NCBI GenBank assembly: GCA_905480335.1
Contig: CAJQPY010000008.1
Span: forward strand, 26,398 to 90,397
Direction of reading: 5' to 3'
DNA from: an uncultured Ilumatobacter sp.
Lineage (GTDB): Bacteria; Actinomycetota; Acidimicrobiia; Acidimicrobiales; Ilumatobacteraceae
DNA length: 64,000 bases
Of this stretch, positions 18,852 to 27,046 are shown piece after piece (position 1 is the stretch's first letter; each line of letters starts with the position of its first letter). A program made the position numbers and the translations under genes. The notes below the pieces were generated by a model that was not told the DNA's origin, did no database searches, and saw only the letters and a list, made by a program, of their open reading frames with translations.

Positions 18852-20219
18852 GTGAAGACCGAACAACGCGCACTGACCGGCTGGGGCCGGACCGCTCCGA
18901 CCGTTGGGACCCTTGTGCGCGCTACTGCCGACGAATTGAGCTCCGACGCTGGACTCTCGGCCACCGTTGGCGCCCGGGGAGCAATCGCCCGTGGACTCGG
19001 CCGGTCCTACGGTGATTCGGCTCAGAACGGCGGCGGAGTGGTCGTCAAGCTTGTTCCGGGAGCAGACCCGATCCGCGTGGATCACGACGCCGGCCTCGCC
19101 CATGTCGATGGCGGCGTAAGTCTGGATGTATTGCTTCGAGAAATCGTTCCACAGGGTTGGTTCGTACCGGTGACACCCGGGACCCGGTTCGTCACGGTCG
19201 GCGGCTCAGTTGCGAGCGACATCCACGGAAAGAATCATCATGCTGATGGTTCCTTCGGAGCCCACTGCACCAGGCTCGGCATGTTGATGGCCGACGGATC
19301 GCATCGATCGATCACGCCTGGTAGCGACCCTGACCTCTGGTGGGCGACCATCGGCGGGATGGGTCTCACCGGTCTGATCACCGATGTGACGTTCCGAATG
19401 ATTCCGATCGAATCGCGCCACTGTGTCGTGGATACCGAGCGCGTCCCCAACCTCGACGCTCTTCTCGAGAAGATGGAGACGAGCGATCATCTTTATCGGT
19501 ACTCGGTCGCGTGGATTGATCTGGTCGCAACCGGAAAGCACCTCGGCCGGTCGGTGCTGTCGATGGGGAACCACGCATCCCTCGATGATCTACGTGAGCT
19601 TCGCCCCAAGGCGGTCGACAATCCACTCGATTTTGACCCGACGACGTTCCCCGACGTCCCGAACGGTGTTCCCAACGTTTTGAACCGCTTGGCGGTACGG
19701 GCTTTTAATGAGCTGTGGTATCGCAAGACCCCTAAGCAACATCACGGCACAGAGTCACTTACTGGCTTCTTCCATCCGCTCGATATGGTCGGCCAGTGGA
19801 CCCGGCTTTACGGCAGCGGCGGGTTCCTCCAGTACCAGTTCGTGGTGCCCTTCGATGCTGTCGACACGATGCGGACGATCGTTGCCAGGATCGCTGCCGA
19901 AGGACACGCGAGCTTCCTGGCGGTCCTCAAAAGATTCGGCGCCCAATCGGGTGGGTTCCTCAGCTTTCCGACGCCCGGATGGACCCTCGCACTCGACTTG
20001 CCGGCCGGTGTCGCTGGCCTCGGTCGGCTGCTTACTGAACTCGACGAGTTGGTGCTCGGCGCCGGCGGTAGGCATTATCTCGCCAAGGACGCGTTCGCAA
20101 CTCCTGAGGTGGTGCGCCGCGGCTATCCCCAACTTGCCGAATGGAAGAAGATTCGCAACGCAGCCGATCCAACCGGAGTTTGGGTCAGTGACCAGGCACG
20201 CCGCCTCGAACTTGTCTGA
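18852..20219 (+). CDS. dprE1: Decaprenylphosphoryl-beta-D-ribose 2'-oxidase
   Basis: FAD-dependent oxidase of the first half of the ribose-to-arabinose epimerisation on the lipid carrier, acting at the periplasmic face in mycobacteria. The FAD-binding motif 'GRSYGDSAQNGGG' is at residues 50-62 and 'DIHGKNHH' (123-130) contains the equivalents of M. tuberculosis His132 and Lys134; Tyr53 corresponds to Tyr60, so the two proteins align with a constant offset of 7 through this region. At the position of Cys387, the benzothiazinone target, this protein has Ala380 ('GWTLALD'), and Asn385 is Thr378. Length 455 (461 in M. tuberculosis). dprE2 follows after 40 nt. Confidence 0.95.
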   Translation: MKTEQRALTGWGRTAPTVGTLVRATADELSSDAGLSATVGARGAIARGLGRSYGDSAQNGGGVVVKLVPGADPIRVDHDAGLAHVDGGVSLDVLLREIVPQGWFVPVTPGTRFVTVGGSVASDIHGKNHHADGSFGAHCTRLGMLMADGSHRSITPGSDPDLWWATIGGMGLTGLITDVTFRMIPIESRHCVVDTERVPNLDALLEKMETSDHLYRYSVAWIDLVATGKHLGRSVLSMGNHASLDDLRELRPKAVDNPLDFDPTTFPDVPNGVPNVLNRLAVRAFNELWYRKTPKQHHGTESLTGFFHPLDMVGQWTRLYGSGGFLQYQFVVPFDAVDTMRTIVARIAAEGHASFLAVLKRFGAQSGGFLSFPTPGWTLALDLPAGVAGLGRLLTELDELVLGAGGRHYLAKDAFATPEVVRRGYPQLAEWKKIRNAADPTGVWVSDQARRLELV

Positions 20220-20259
20220 TCAGGGCACCGCAACCAACCCTCCACCGAATGGAAACCAT

Positions 20260-21006
20260 ATGATGAACGCTTTCGACCAGCCCCAAAATATTCTCGTGCT
20301 CGGCGGACGGAGCGACATCGCCCATGCGATCGTAAGGCAACTTGCGTCGCCGGCGTTGAGGTCGGTGGTATTGGCTCACCGTGGCGGCGACACCATCGAA
20401 TTGAATGGTGTCGACGATTCGGTTGCTGTGCAGTGCGTTCCGTTCGACGCAACCGACCGCACAGCACACGCAGCGTTCGTCGACGGCATCGTGGCCGAGC
20501 ACGGCGACATTGACATCGTGATCCAAGCGTTCGGTCAGCTCGGTGGCCCCGAGGTGAACACCGACCCCACAGCAGCGGGAGACCTCGTTGACGTCAACGT
20601 GGCCGGAGCCGTCAGCTCCGGTCTGGCCGTTGCTGCACAGCTCCGCACCCAGGGCCATGGCGTTCTCGTGGTGCTGTCGAGCGTCGCCGGAGTACGCACG
20701 CGACCCTCAAACTTCGTCTACGGGGCCACGAAGGCAGGCCAGGATGCATTCGCGACTGGGCTCGGCCACGCGCTCGCCGGCTCAGGTGCGCGTGTGATGA
20801 CGGTGCGTCCAGGATTTGTTCGATCCACCATGACCGAGGGGTTGAACGAGGCTCCGTTCTCCTGCGATCCCGGCGACGTTGCTGACGCGGTCGTCGCCGG
20901 CCTCCGCAATCGCAAATCAGTCGTCTGGGCGCCAGGCGTCCTGCGTTACGTGTTCGCCGTGTTGCGTGTCGTTCCCGGTTTCGTGTGGCGCAAGCTCGAC
21001 AGCTGA
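20260..21006 (+). CDS. dprE2: Decaprenylphosphoryl-D-2-keto-erythropentose reductase
   Basis: Short-chain dehydrogenase completing epimerisation to prenyl-phosphoryl-arabinose with NADH. N-terminal NAD motif 'LVLGGRSDIAHAIVRQL', catalytic 'SSVAG' Ser and 'VYGATKAG' (Tyr-x3-Lys) are intact, and the C-terminal hydrophobic stretch 'VLRYVFAVLRVVPGFVWRKL' is typical of DprE2. Length 248 (254 in M. tuberculosis). ATG 20260 is immediately followed by a second ATG at 20263; a weak purine run lies before it. The short gap to dprE1 indicates one operon. Confidence 0.93.
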   Translation: MMNAFDQPQNILVLGGRSDIAHAIVRQLASPALRSVVLAHRGGDTIELNGVDDSVAVQCVPFDATDRTAHAAFVDGIVAEHGDIDIVIQAFGQLGGPEVNTDPTAAGDLVDVNVAGAVSSGLAVAAQLRTQGHGVLVVLSSVAGVRTRPSNFVYGATKAGQDAFATGLGHALAGSGARVMTVRPGFVRSTMTEGLNEAPFSCDPGDVADAVVAGLRNRKSVVWAPGVLRYVFAVLRVVPGFVWRKLDS

Positions 21007-21302
21007 CGACCGGTCGACCGCAGCTTCGAACGCAGCACCTGCTTCACTGCCGCACATTCAGCCAGTTTCAGCCCGATGTCCAACGAGCCTGATGAGCGGT
21101 TCATATCGACTACATCGGCATCGACGGATCGCACGTGACAAAGTCGTCGCACAAGCCAGCGATGCGTTCCCGGCTCACTGCCTGATCGGGCGACTTCATC
21201 GCCGTGCCACCACCCATGGCTGTCCCAGGGCTGTTGCCGTGACGACCCGCGACATTTCGTCTGTGGCGCCGCGAAAAGCGACCCGCTGACGTGGGTACCT
21301 AA
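21007..21302. other. Convergent intergenic stretch
   Basis: About 300 nt between the converging dprE2 and GT-C genes. I see no gene, no clear hairpin with a T-tract and no repeat in it. Confidence 0.4.
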
Positions 21303-23072
21303 TCACTTCGCGAGGTCTTCCGGGACGGGGACGACCGGGTACAGGCCATCGACGTCGGCGCCGCTGATGCCGCCGCCCCCCTCACAGCGTTCGAATAGCA
21401 GGATCAGGTTCGACTCGTACTGCCCGACGAGACAGAAGTTGTCCGCGATCGCCTGGTTGTGCTCCTGCGACTGACGTTTGACTGAGGTGTTTGGCTCGAG
21501 CCACCCTGACCAGAAGTTGGTCAGAACGACGAAGTCAGCCTGCTCGATCTCTTCTGCGAGACCGGAACCTTCAGCATCGGCCAGCCCTGGGTCCATCTCG
21601 ATGAAGTATGTCGCCGGATCGAGTTCGTCGAAAAGGAAGTAAATTGACACGTCGCTGTAGACCGTCCGGCTTAAGTCGGCTGTCCCGACGATCAGCCTGT
21701 CGCCCGGCTCGCTCCGTGCTTCGAGGTCAGGGATCATTGCGATCAGCGCATTTGCCACTTCCGGGTTTCCGAACCAGAACTTGCGACCCTCGCGCTCAAC
21801 CAGAAACGGCAGTGGGAGATCGCCAACCGACACCCGGGTGTGCAGCAGATAGTAGCGGTACGTGTAAAACGGGCTCACGATCAGCATCAACGCCAGAACC
21901 ACTGCCGTTCCGCTCACTACCCAGACGCGGACCATCGGCCCCGTGCGCTCGGCGTTGCGAAGGGACCGGCAGACGGCGTGGGTAATCAAGGCCGCAAATA
22001 GCGGCCATGACACCATTGCCACCCACGCCAGGTGTGTGGAATCCGGCCTCTGGAGTGCTTGGGGCAGGATTCCGAGGCCTAAAACGCCAGCGATGAACAG
22101 AGTGTCGATCTGCGAGTTAGAGCCGTCACGACGACGGAGCCACCAGGCTGACGCCGGAACCGTGATGGCAATGATGATCACTGCAAAGAACCAGAGGAAA
22201 AGCTGTTGGCTCGCCAACGGTGCCGGGAGAGGCCAGTAGGGCGGCACCGCCTCAGCGACAGCTTGGAGCGCGCCGTCGAGCTCACCGAACGACGGTGGAC
22301 TTGGCAATTCTCGACCGGGCCGGAGCCGCACGACGGGATCGACGACAATCCCGTCGATCACCGGACCGGGTCCTGCAACAACCAGATGGATCCACATCGG
22401 GGTCAAGCCGACGAATGCGCCGATTAGTACCGGGCGCAGCGCCACAGAGCGGTGAATCCACCCCGCTGCGAGGAAGGTGAGCGACACCGCGAGCACTATG
22501 TCGGGCCGGAACGACAGGGCGAATCCACCGAGCAGGCCGGCAACCGCCCACGCCCAGACGTTTCCAGTGTTGCGGGCGCGAATCGCGAAGACTGCCGCCC
22601 AGAGTGCGAGCGCAACAGCACCGTGCCACGCAAGGGCAGCGAGCCCGATCGGCGTCATCGTCAACAGGGCGGCAATGACGCCCGCTCCGACTGCGGTGAT
22701 TCGACCCCAGGGGCGCGTGAGGGCGTACAGCGCGAAAACGATCGCGAGATTCTGGACCAGCGCAAAGATCCGCTCGGCTTCGAGTGTGTAGCCGAACACC
22801 CGGTACCAGCCAGCGAGGACATGGAGCGCTCCAGGTCCGTATAGGTGCAGAAAGTCAACGTTCGGGACCCGCCCTTGTTGCACGAGGCGCGGGAACACAA
22901 GCATAAACCCTTCCTCCATCGACGACCCGGGAGCCCGGAGCAAGCCCCGCACAGGGAGCAGACAGAAGGAAAGCAATGCGCCGACGGCGACGGCGCCGCG
23001 GACACTCCACCGCGGTCGGCCACCGAACACGAATGGCGTTCGGGTGGTGGGGATCTCGGTCGGGTCGGACAA
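21303..23072 (-). CDS. GT-C type membrane glycosyltransferase
   Basis: A 589-residue integral membrane protein with about ten hydrophobic segments. After the first helix comes an acidic loop, 'SSMEEGFMLVFPRLVQQG', then 'HLYGPGALHVLAG', a pattern of GT-C enzymes using polyprenyl-phosphate sugars. The last 170 residues (from about 'SPFYTYRYYLLHTR') are extracytoplasmic and soluble. No specific family member is recognised, but the position next to dprE1-dprE2 makes an arabinosyl- or mannosyltransferase role plausible. The start is TTG 23072, because TACTAT lies 8 nt upstream; GTG 23030 is the alternative, and a much longer frame to 23615 runs antisense through the GT4 gene and is Arg-rich, so it was discarded. 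Confidence 0.72.
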   Translation of the reverse strand: MSDPTEIPTTRTPFVFGGRPRWSVRGAVAVGALLSFCLLPVRGLLRAPGSSMEEGFMLVFPRLVQQGRVPNVDFLHLYGPGALHVLAGWYRVFGYTLEAERIFALVQNLAIVFALYALTRPWGRITAVGAGVIAALLTMTPIGLAALAWHGAVALALWAAVFAIRARNTGNVWAWAVAGLLGGFALSFRPDIVLAVSLTFLAAGWIHRSVALRPVLIGAFVGLTPMWIHLVVAGPGPVIDGIVVDPVVRLRPGRELPSPPSFGELDGALQAVAEAVPPYWPLPAPLASQQLFLWFFAVIIIAITVPASAWWLRRRDGSNSQIDTLFIAGVLGLGILPQALQRPDSTHLAWVAMVSWPLFAALITHAVCRSLRNAERTGPMVRVWVVSGTAVVLALMLIVSPFYTYRYYLLHTRVSVGDLPLPFLVEREGRKFWFGNPEVANALIAMIPDLEARSEPGDRLIVGTADLSRTVYSDVSIYFLFDELDPATYFIEMDPGLADAEGSGLAEEIEQADFVVLTNFWSGWLEPNTSVKRQSQEHNQAIADNFCLVGQYESNLILLFERCEGGGGISGADVDGLYPVVPVPEDLAK

Positions 23073-23080
23073 GCGCCCGC

Positions 23081-23086
23081 ATAGTA
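23081..23086 (-). promoter_or_regulatory. Candidate leaderless -10 box (TACTAT on the minus strand)
   Basis: TACTAT, read on the minus strand, ends 8 nt before TTG 23072 of the GT-C gene and decides that unusual start codon. It stands back-to-back with the box of the GT4 gene. Confidence 0.45.
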
Positions 23087-23111
23087 CCCACCGCGAGGGT
23101 GAGCAACGGCG

Positions 23112-23117
23112 TATCGT
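23112..23117 (+). promoter_or_regulatory. Candidate leaderless -10 box of the GT4 gene (TATCGT)
   Basis: TATCGT ends 8 nt before ATG 23126; no Shine-Dalgarno sequence. Confidence 0.4.
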
Positions 23118-23125
23118 CTGTCTTG

Positions 23126-24307
23126 ATGTCGGCCGCACCCCATGACGATGCGCTCGAACGCCTGCAGCGCGATGCCGATGATCTACGTGCGCATGGCGTG
23201 CGGCGTCTTCATGTGTTGGCGTGGCGTGATCTCGATGATCCCGATGCGGGTGGCTCCGAGGTCCACGCCGACGAGTGCGAGCGCCGGTGGGCCGCAGCGG
23301 GACTCGACATCGTCCATCGCACGTCAGCGGCAGCCGGGCAGCCGGCGACGGCAGACCGCAACGGGTATCGAGTAGTTCGCCGAGGGAGCCGCTACTCGGT
23401 TTTTCCGCGGACCATCGCGTCGGAACTGACGCGACGGATGGGCCGCTATGACGCTTTGGTGGAGGTGATGAACGGCGTACCGTTCTTCTCGCCCGTCTGG
23501 TGCCGACAGCCACGAATTCTGTTCCTCCACCACGTCCACGGGCCAATGTGGGACCAGATTCTCCCAGGATCGCTGGCAGCGTTCGGCAGGGCACTGGAGG
23601 CCCGTGTCGCCCCACCCATCTACCGCCGGAGCCTCACGGCAACACCGTCTGACGGAACCCGGGAAGAGCTAATTGAACTCGGATTCGATCCCGAACGAAT
23701 CGTGGCGGTCCCCAACGGCACCGACCAGCGGTTCTCACCCGAAGGAGAACGAACACTGCACCCCTCAATCGTGGCGGTCGCGCGACTCGCACCGGTAAAG
23801 CGGTTTGGGTTACTGCTCGACGCTGCGGCAGCGGCACGCGAGCAGGTTCCGAATCTGACGCTGACGATCGTCGGCGACGGTCCCGAACGTTCGGCACTGG
23901 CCGAGAAGGCCGAACGCTTGGGCGGCAGGGACTGGGTGGAATTTGCCGGACGAATCGACCATGATGCATTGGTCGACGCCTACCGGCGTTCCTGGATCGT
24001 CGCGAGCGCCTCACTCGCTGAGGGGTGGGGCCTGAGCCTGACAGAAGCGGCCGGTTGCCGCACTCCCGCAGTAGCGACCGACATCCGTGGCCACCGCAGC
24101 TCGGTTGTCGATGGCGAGACTGGCTTACTCGCATCCCCCGATGATTTCGGCGATGCGATCGTCCAGGCGCTTACCGATCACGACCTTCGCGCCCGGCTGG
24201 GAGACGCAGCTGAGCGGCGGGTGCGAGCAATGACCTGGGATGCGACCTCCGCCGGCGTGCTGTCGGTGCTGCATCGTGCGGCCGTCACGTCCAATGGCGA
24301 CAGCTAG
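23126..24307 (+). CDS. Glycosyltransferase family 4
   Basis: GT-B fold retaining glycosyltransferase using a nucleotide sugar at the cytoplasmic face. The N-terminal domain has 'DAGGSEVHADECERRW' (the glycine-rich acceptor/donor loop) and the C-terminal domain has 'VAVARLAPVKRFGLLL', 'IVGDGPERSAL' and the E-x7-E motif in 'AEGWGLSLTEAAGC'. Length 393 is normal. ATG 23126 is supported by the upstream TATCGT. Its stop lies inside the -10 box of the following GT2 gene. Donor and acceptor sugars are not evident; the context says cell-surface glycan. Confidence 0.88.
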   Translation: MSAAPHDDALERLQRDADDLRAHGVRRLHVLAWRDLDDPDAGGSEVHADECERRWAAAGLDIVHRTSAAAGQPATADRNGYRVVRRGSRYSVFPRTIASELTRRMGRYDALVEVMNGVPFFSPVWCRQPRILFLHHVHGPMWDQILPGSLAAFGRALEARVAPPIYRRSLTATPSDGTREELIELGFDPERIVAVPNGTDQRFSPEGERTLHPSIVAVARLAPVKRFGLLLDAAAAAREQVPNLTLTIVGDGPERSALAEKAERLGGRDWVEFAGRIDHDALVDAYRRSWIVASASLAEGWGLSLTEAAGCRTPAVATDIRGHRSSVVDGETGLLASPDDFGDAIVQALTDHDLRARLGDAAERRVRAMTWDATSAGVLSVLHRAAVTSNGDS

Positions 24308-24310
24308 GAT
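24305..24310 (+). promoter_or_regulatory. Candidate leaderless -10 box (TAGGAT)
   Basis: TAGGAT ends 10 nt before ATG 24321 and its first three bases are the stop codon of the GT4 gene. A weak 'ggag' also lies between box and start. Confidence 0.3.
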
Positions 24311-24320
24311 CCGGAGCCTC

Positions 24321-25046
24321 ATGCGTAGCGTTGTCGTGCTTCCGACATACAACGAAGCAGAGAACATCGAACGGTTCCTCCGAGCGGTCCGTGAGGCGTC
24401 TCCCGATACCGACGTGCTGGTGGTCGACGACGACAGTCCGGACGGTACTGGAGCACTAGTCGAGAAAATTGACGCCGAACTCGGCCGAATCAAATTGCTG
24501 TCACGTCCTGGCAAACGCGGGCTGGGAAGCGCTTATCGCGATGGTTTCGCCCACGTCCTCCAAGCCGATTATGACGTCGTTGTCACGATGGACGCCGACC
24601 TCTCGCACGACCCGGAACAGATCCCCGATTTCCTCGACAAGATCACGGATGGTACCGACCTTGTCATCGGATCACGGTATGTCACTGGTGGCGGCACGAC
24701 CGACTGGCCCGTCCGCCGACAGTTGCTCTCAAGGTGGGGCAACGCGTACACCCGCACGATCCTCGGCGTGTCACCTCGCGACTGCACCGGTGGGTACCGG
24801 GCCTATCGCGCTACATCGCTGCAAGCGATTGACCCGGCCGCAACCAGCGCGGAGGGGTACGCGTTCATGACCGAGCTCGTGCGACGCATGTCGGCCATGG
24901 ATGCCACGATCATCGAATTACCGATTGTCTTCCGTGACCGCAAGCTCGGAAAGTCAAAAATGTCGGGCCGGATCATCATCGAATCGATGATGCTGGTGAC
25001 CCGGTGGGGTATCGGCGACCGCCTTCGTCGACTCCGATGCCGATGA
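24321..25046 (+). CDS. Polyprenol-phosphate mannose synthase-type GT2
   Basis: Inverting family-2 glycosyltransferase of the DPM1/Ppm1 type, which makes polyprenyl-phosphate-mannose from GDP-mannose as donor for GT-C enzymes. Motifs in order: 'LPTYNEAENIERFL', 'VVDDDSPDGTG', 'MDADLSHDPEQIP' (metal-binding DxD), 'IGSRYVTGGGTTDW' and 'FRDRKLGKSKMS' near the end. 241 residues with no membrane anchor, as in soluble Ppm1 catalytic domains. The stop overlaps the next GT-C gene (ATGA). A second copy of the same subfamily lies at 40481-41224, so the window encodes two such enzymes. Confidence 0.9.
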   Translation: MRSVVVLPTYNEAENIERFLRAVREASPDTDVLVVDDDSPDGTGALVEKIDAELGRIKLLSRPGKRGLGSAYRDGFAHVLQADYDVVVTMDADLSHDPEQIPDFLDKITDGTDLVIGSRYVTGGGTTDWPVRRQLLSRWGNAYTRTILGVSPRDCTGGYRAYRATSLQAIDPAATSAEGYAFMTELVRRMSAMDATIIELPIVFRDRKLGKSKMSGRIIIESMMLVTRWGIGDRLRRLRCR

Positions 25047-26872
25047 TCGACCGGGTGCGCCAACAAGTGGATGCGCTGTCGGCCCGGACACTTGTTGCTG
25101 TCGCGTCCTTGGCGGTGGCGCTTCCGCTCCTGGTTGCTGTTGTCGCGCTCGCACAACGCCGTTGGTATCCGGTCCTTGACCTCGCAATGACCGAATTCCG
25201 GATCCAGGACGTCGGGACGCGACAGACCCCGTTGATCGGTTTGCCGGGCCGGATCGGTGAACTCCCCGACCAGGGAAGCCATCCGGGGCCGCTGAGCTTC
25301 TGGTTGCTCGCCCCCGCTTATCGGCTGTTCGGGGGATCGGCCTGGGCGATGGAAGTTGCGACGGTGTCGGTTGCACTCATGTGGATTGCGGTCGCAATGT
25401 GGATCGGTCATCGCCGACTCGGGCGGGCGGGAATCGCTCTCGTCGCGGCGATCATCGCGATTCTCGTCCGCGGCTTTGGATTGTCAGTGTTGAGCCAACC
25501 GTGGAACCCGTACATGCCGCTACTCGCCTGGCTCGTGGTACTGCTAGGGGCCTGGGCCGTACTCGACGGCGACGACATGATGTTGATCCCGCTCGTCGCA
25601 GCAGCATCGTTTGCTGCGCAGACGCACATCCCGTATCTCTTAATGGCCGGAGCGATCGGCCTGGTCGCCGTTGTCGTCGTCCTGGTGCGCTGGTCGCGTA
25701 CCAGGGGCTCTGACGAGCGGTCATCACCGCCGCGTAGCGTCCTCGTAACTATCGCTGTGTTCGTCGTGCTCTGGCTGGCACCGCTCGTCGATCAGATCCG
25801 TCGGAATCCGGGCAATATCAAGCGCCTGCTCGATCACTTCGGGAGTCCGGACGAGGAGCCCATCGGGTATGGCGCCGGCATCCGGTTGATGCTTCGACAC
25901 CTGGATGCTGTGGGCGCGCATCTCGGGTTGCTCGTTGGTCAGGAACGATTCCTGGAAGAGGGCTTCGATCCCGACGGCCCGATCTGGGCAGGGATGCTCC
26001 TGCTCGCAGCGTGGATCGTGGCATGCTTCGTGGCGTTCCGGCTTCGACATCGCTCGCTGGTCGCACTGCACTCGCTGCTCGCAGTCACACTCGTCCTGAC
26101 CACGATATCGATGTCTCGGATCTTCGGTAAGCGCTGGTACTACCTCACGCTCTGGGCCTGGGTAACCACAACGCTGCTGATCGTGGCGACGCTGTGGACA
26201 GCGGTCGCCTGGCTCCGCTCTTACCATCCGAACGTCGGGCGCCGGATCAGCCGGGCCGGAATAGCCACTACCGGCGTGCTGGTGGCACTGATCGTGACTG
26301 CGAGCATGATCGTGCTCGCCCCATCCACTGACCATCCGGAGGAGTACCTCGGCGACACGTTGGGCGAGTTGGTCGACCCGACTGCGGCTGCGCTCGACCC
26401 CGAAGGCACCTATGTCGTCGAATGGAAGGACGCCTACTTCTTCGGCAGTCAGGCGTTCGGGCTCGTCAGCGAGCTTCGAAGAGCGGGTTACAACGTCGGT
26501 GCCGGGGAGTTCTGGACGGTGCCGGTCACGCCGTCTCGGGTGGTACCCACCTTGTCGGCTGACGATGCTTTGGTGTTCGTTACGGGCGGGTTTGTCGAGC
26601 AGTGGCGGTCCGACGACCGGTTCATCGAGTTGGCGAGTGTCGACCCGCGCAGCGCCGAGGAACTCGTTGAGTACGAGTACCTGCGATCCGACCTGATCGT
26701 CGATCTTAAGGCGAGCAGGCTTGACGATCTGGTGCCGCTTGTCGACACCAATCTTTTCGTACTCAACATCGACCAGCGGATCAGCGTCACCGCTCGGGCG
26801 CTGATCGCCCGCATGATCAGAGTGGGACAGGAAACTGCAGTGTTTCTCGGGCCACCTGGCACGTCCGTCTGA
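25043..26872 (+). CDS. GT-C type membrane glycosyltransferase (paralogue A)
   Basis: A 609-residue membrane protein with about ten hydrophobic segments and a soluble C-terminal domain from about residue 430. After helix 1 is 'RWYPVLDLAMTEFRIQDV' with an Asp suited to GT-C catalysis, then 'GSHPGPLSFWLLAPAYRLFG'. The same scheme (acidic loop, 'NPGALYDWL', 'LLLQTHISYAYI' versus 'AAQTHIPYLLMAG') is found in the gene at 27047-29023, so the two are paralogues. The start at ATG 25043 overlaps the GT2 stop (ATGA); ATG 25037 is equally possible. Likely uses the polyprenyl-phosphate-mannose made by the upstream gene; this is inference from context. Confidence 0.75.
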   Translation: MIDRVRQQVDALSARTLVAVASLAVALPLLVAVVALAQRRWYPVLDLAMTEFRIQDVGTRQTPLIGLPGRIGELPDQGSHPGPLSFWLLAPAYRLFGGSAWAMEVATVSVALMWIAVAMWIGHRRLGRAGIALVAAIIAILVRGFGLSVLSQPWNPYMPLLAWLVVLLGAWAVLDGDDMMLIPLVAAASFAAQTHIPYLLMAGAIGLVAVVVVLVRWSRTRGSDERSSPPRSVLVTIAVFVVLWLAPLVDQIRRNPGNIKRLLDHFGSPDEEPIGYGAGIRLMLRHLDAVGAHLGLLVGQERFLEEGFDPDGPIWAGMLLLAAWIVACFVAFRLRHRSLVALHSLLAVTLVLTTISMSRIFGKRWYYLTLWAWVTTTLLIVATLWTAVAWLRSYHPNVGRRISRAGIATTGVLVALIVTASMIVLAPSTDHPEEYLGDTLGELVDPTAAALDPEGTYVVEWKDAYFFGSQAFGLVSELRRAGYNVGAGEFWTVPVTPSRVVPTLSADDALVFVTGGFVEQWRSDDRFIELASVDPRSAEELVEYEYLRSDLIVDLKASRLDDLVPLVDTNLFVLNIDQRISVTARALIARMIRVGQETAVFLGPPGTSV

Positions 26873-26988
26873 CCGCCGGCTTGCTCCACCAAGGCCCTCG
26901 TCTCCGATCCACACACCCGCAGCGACGTCCTCTTCCCCCAAACGACAGCAAAATGCCGGTGGATCGTGACGGCTGGCGTCATGATCGG

Positions 26989-27000
26989 CTGAAATTTCAG
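26989..27000. other. 12-bp perfect AT-rich palindrome between convergent genes
   Basis: CTGAAATTTCAG is centred in the 174-nt gap between the two convergent GT-C paralogues, with offset GATC copies on each side. It has no loop, so a protein-binding site is as likely as a terminator. Confidence 0.25.
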
Positions 27001-27046
27001 AGATCAGGGTGAGGGCGCTCAACTCGGGAGGAAGAATTGTGGTGGA

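Noticed and set aside
21303..23615. 770-residue version of the GT-C gene
   Set aside because: The extra 181 residues are antisense to the GT4 gene and rich in Arg/His/Pro; TTG 23072 with a -10 box is better.
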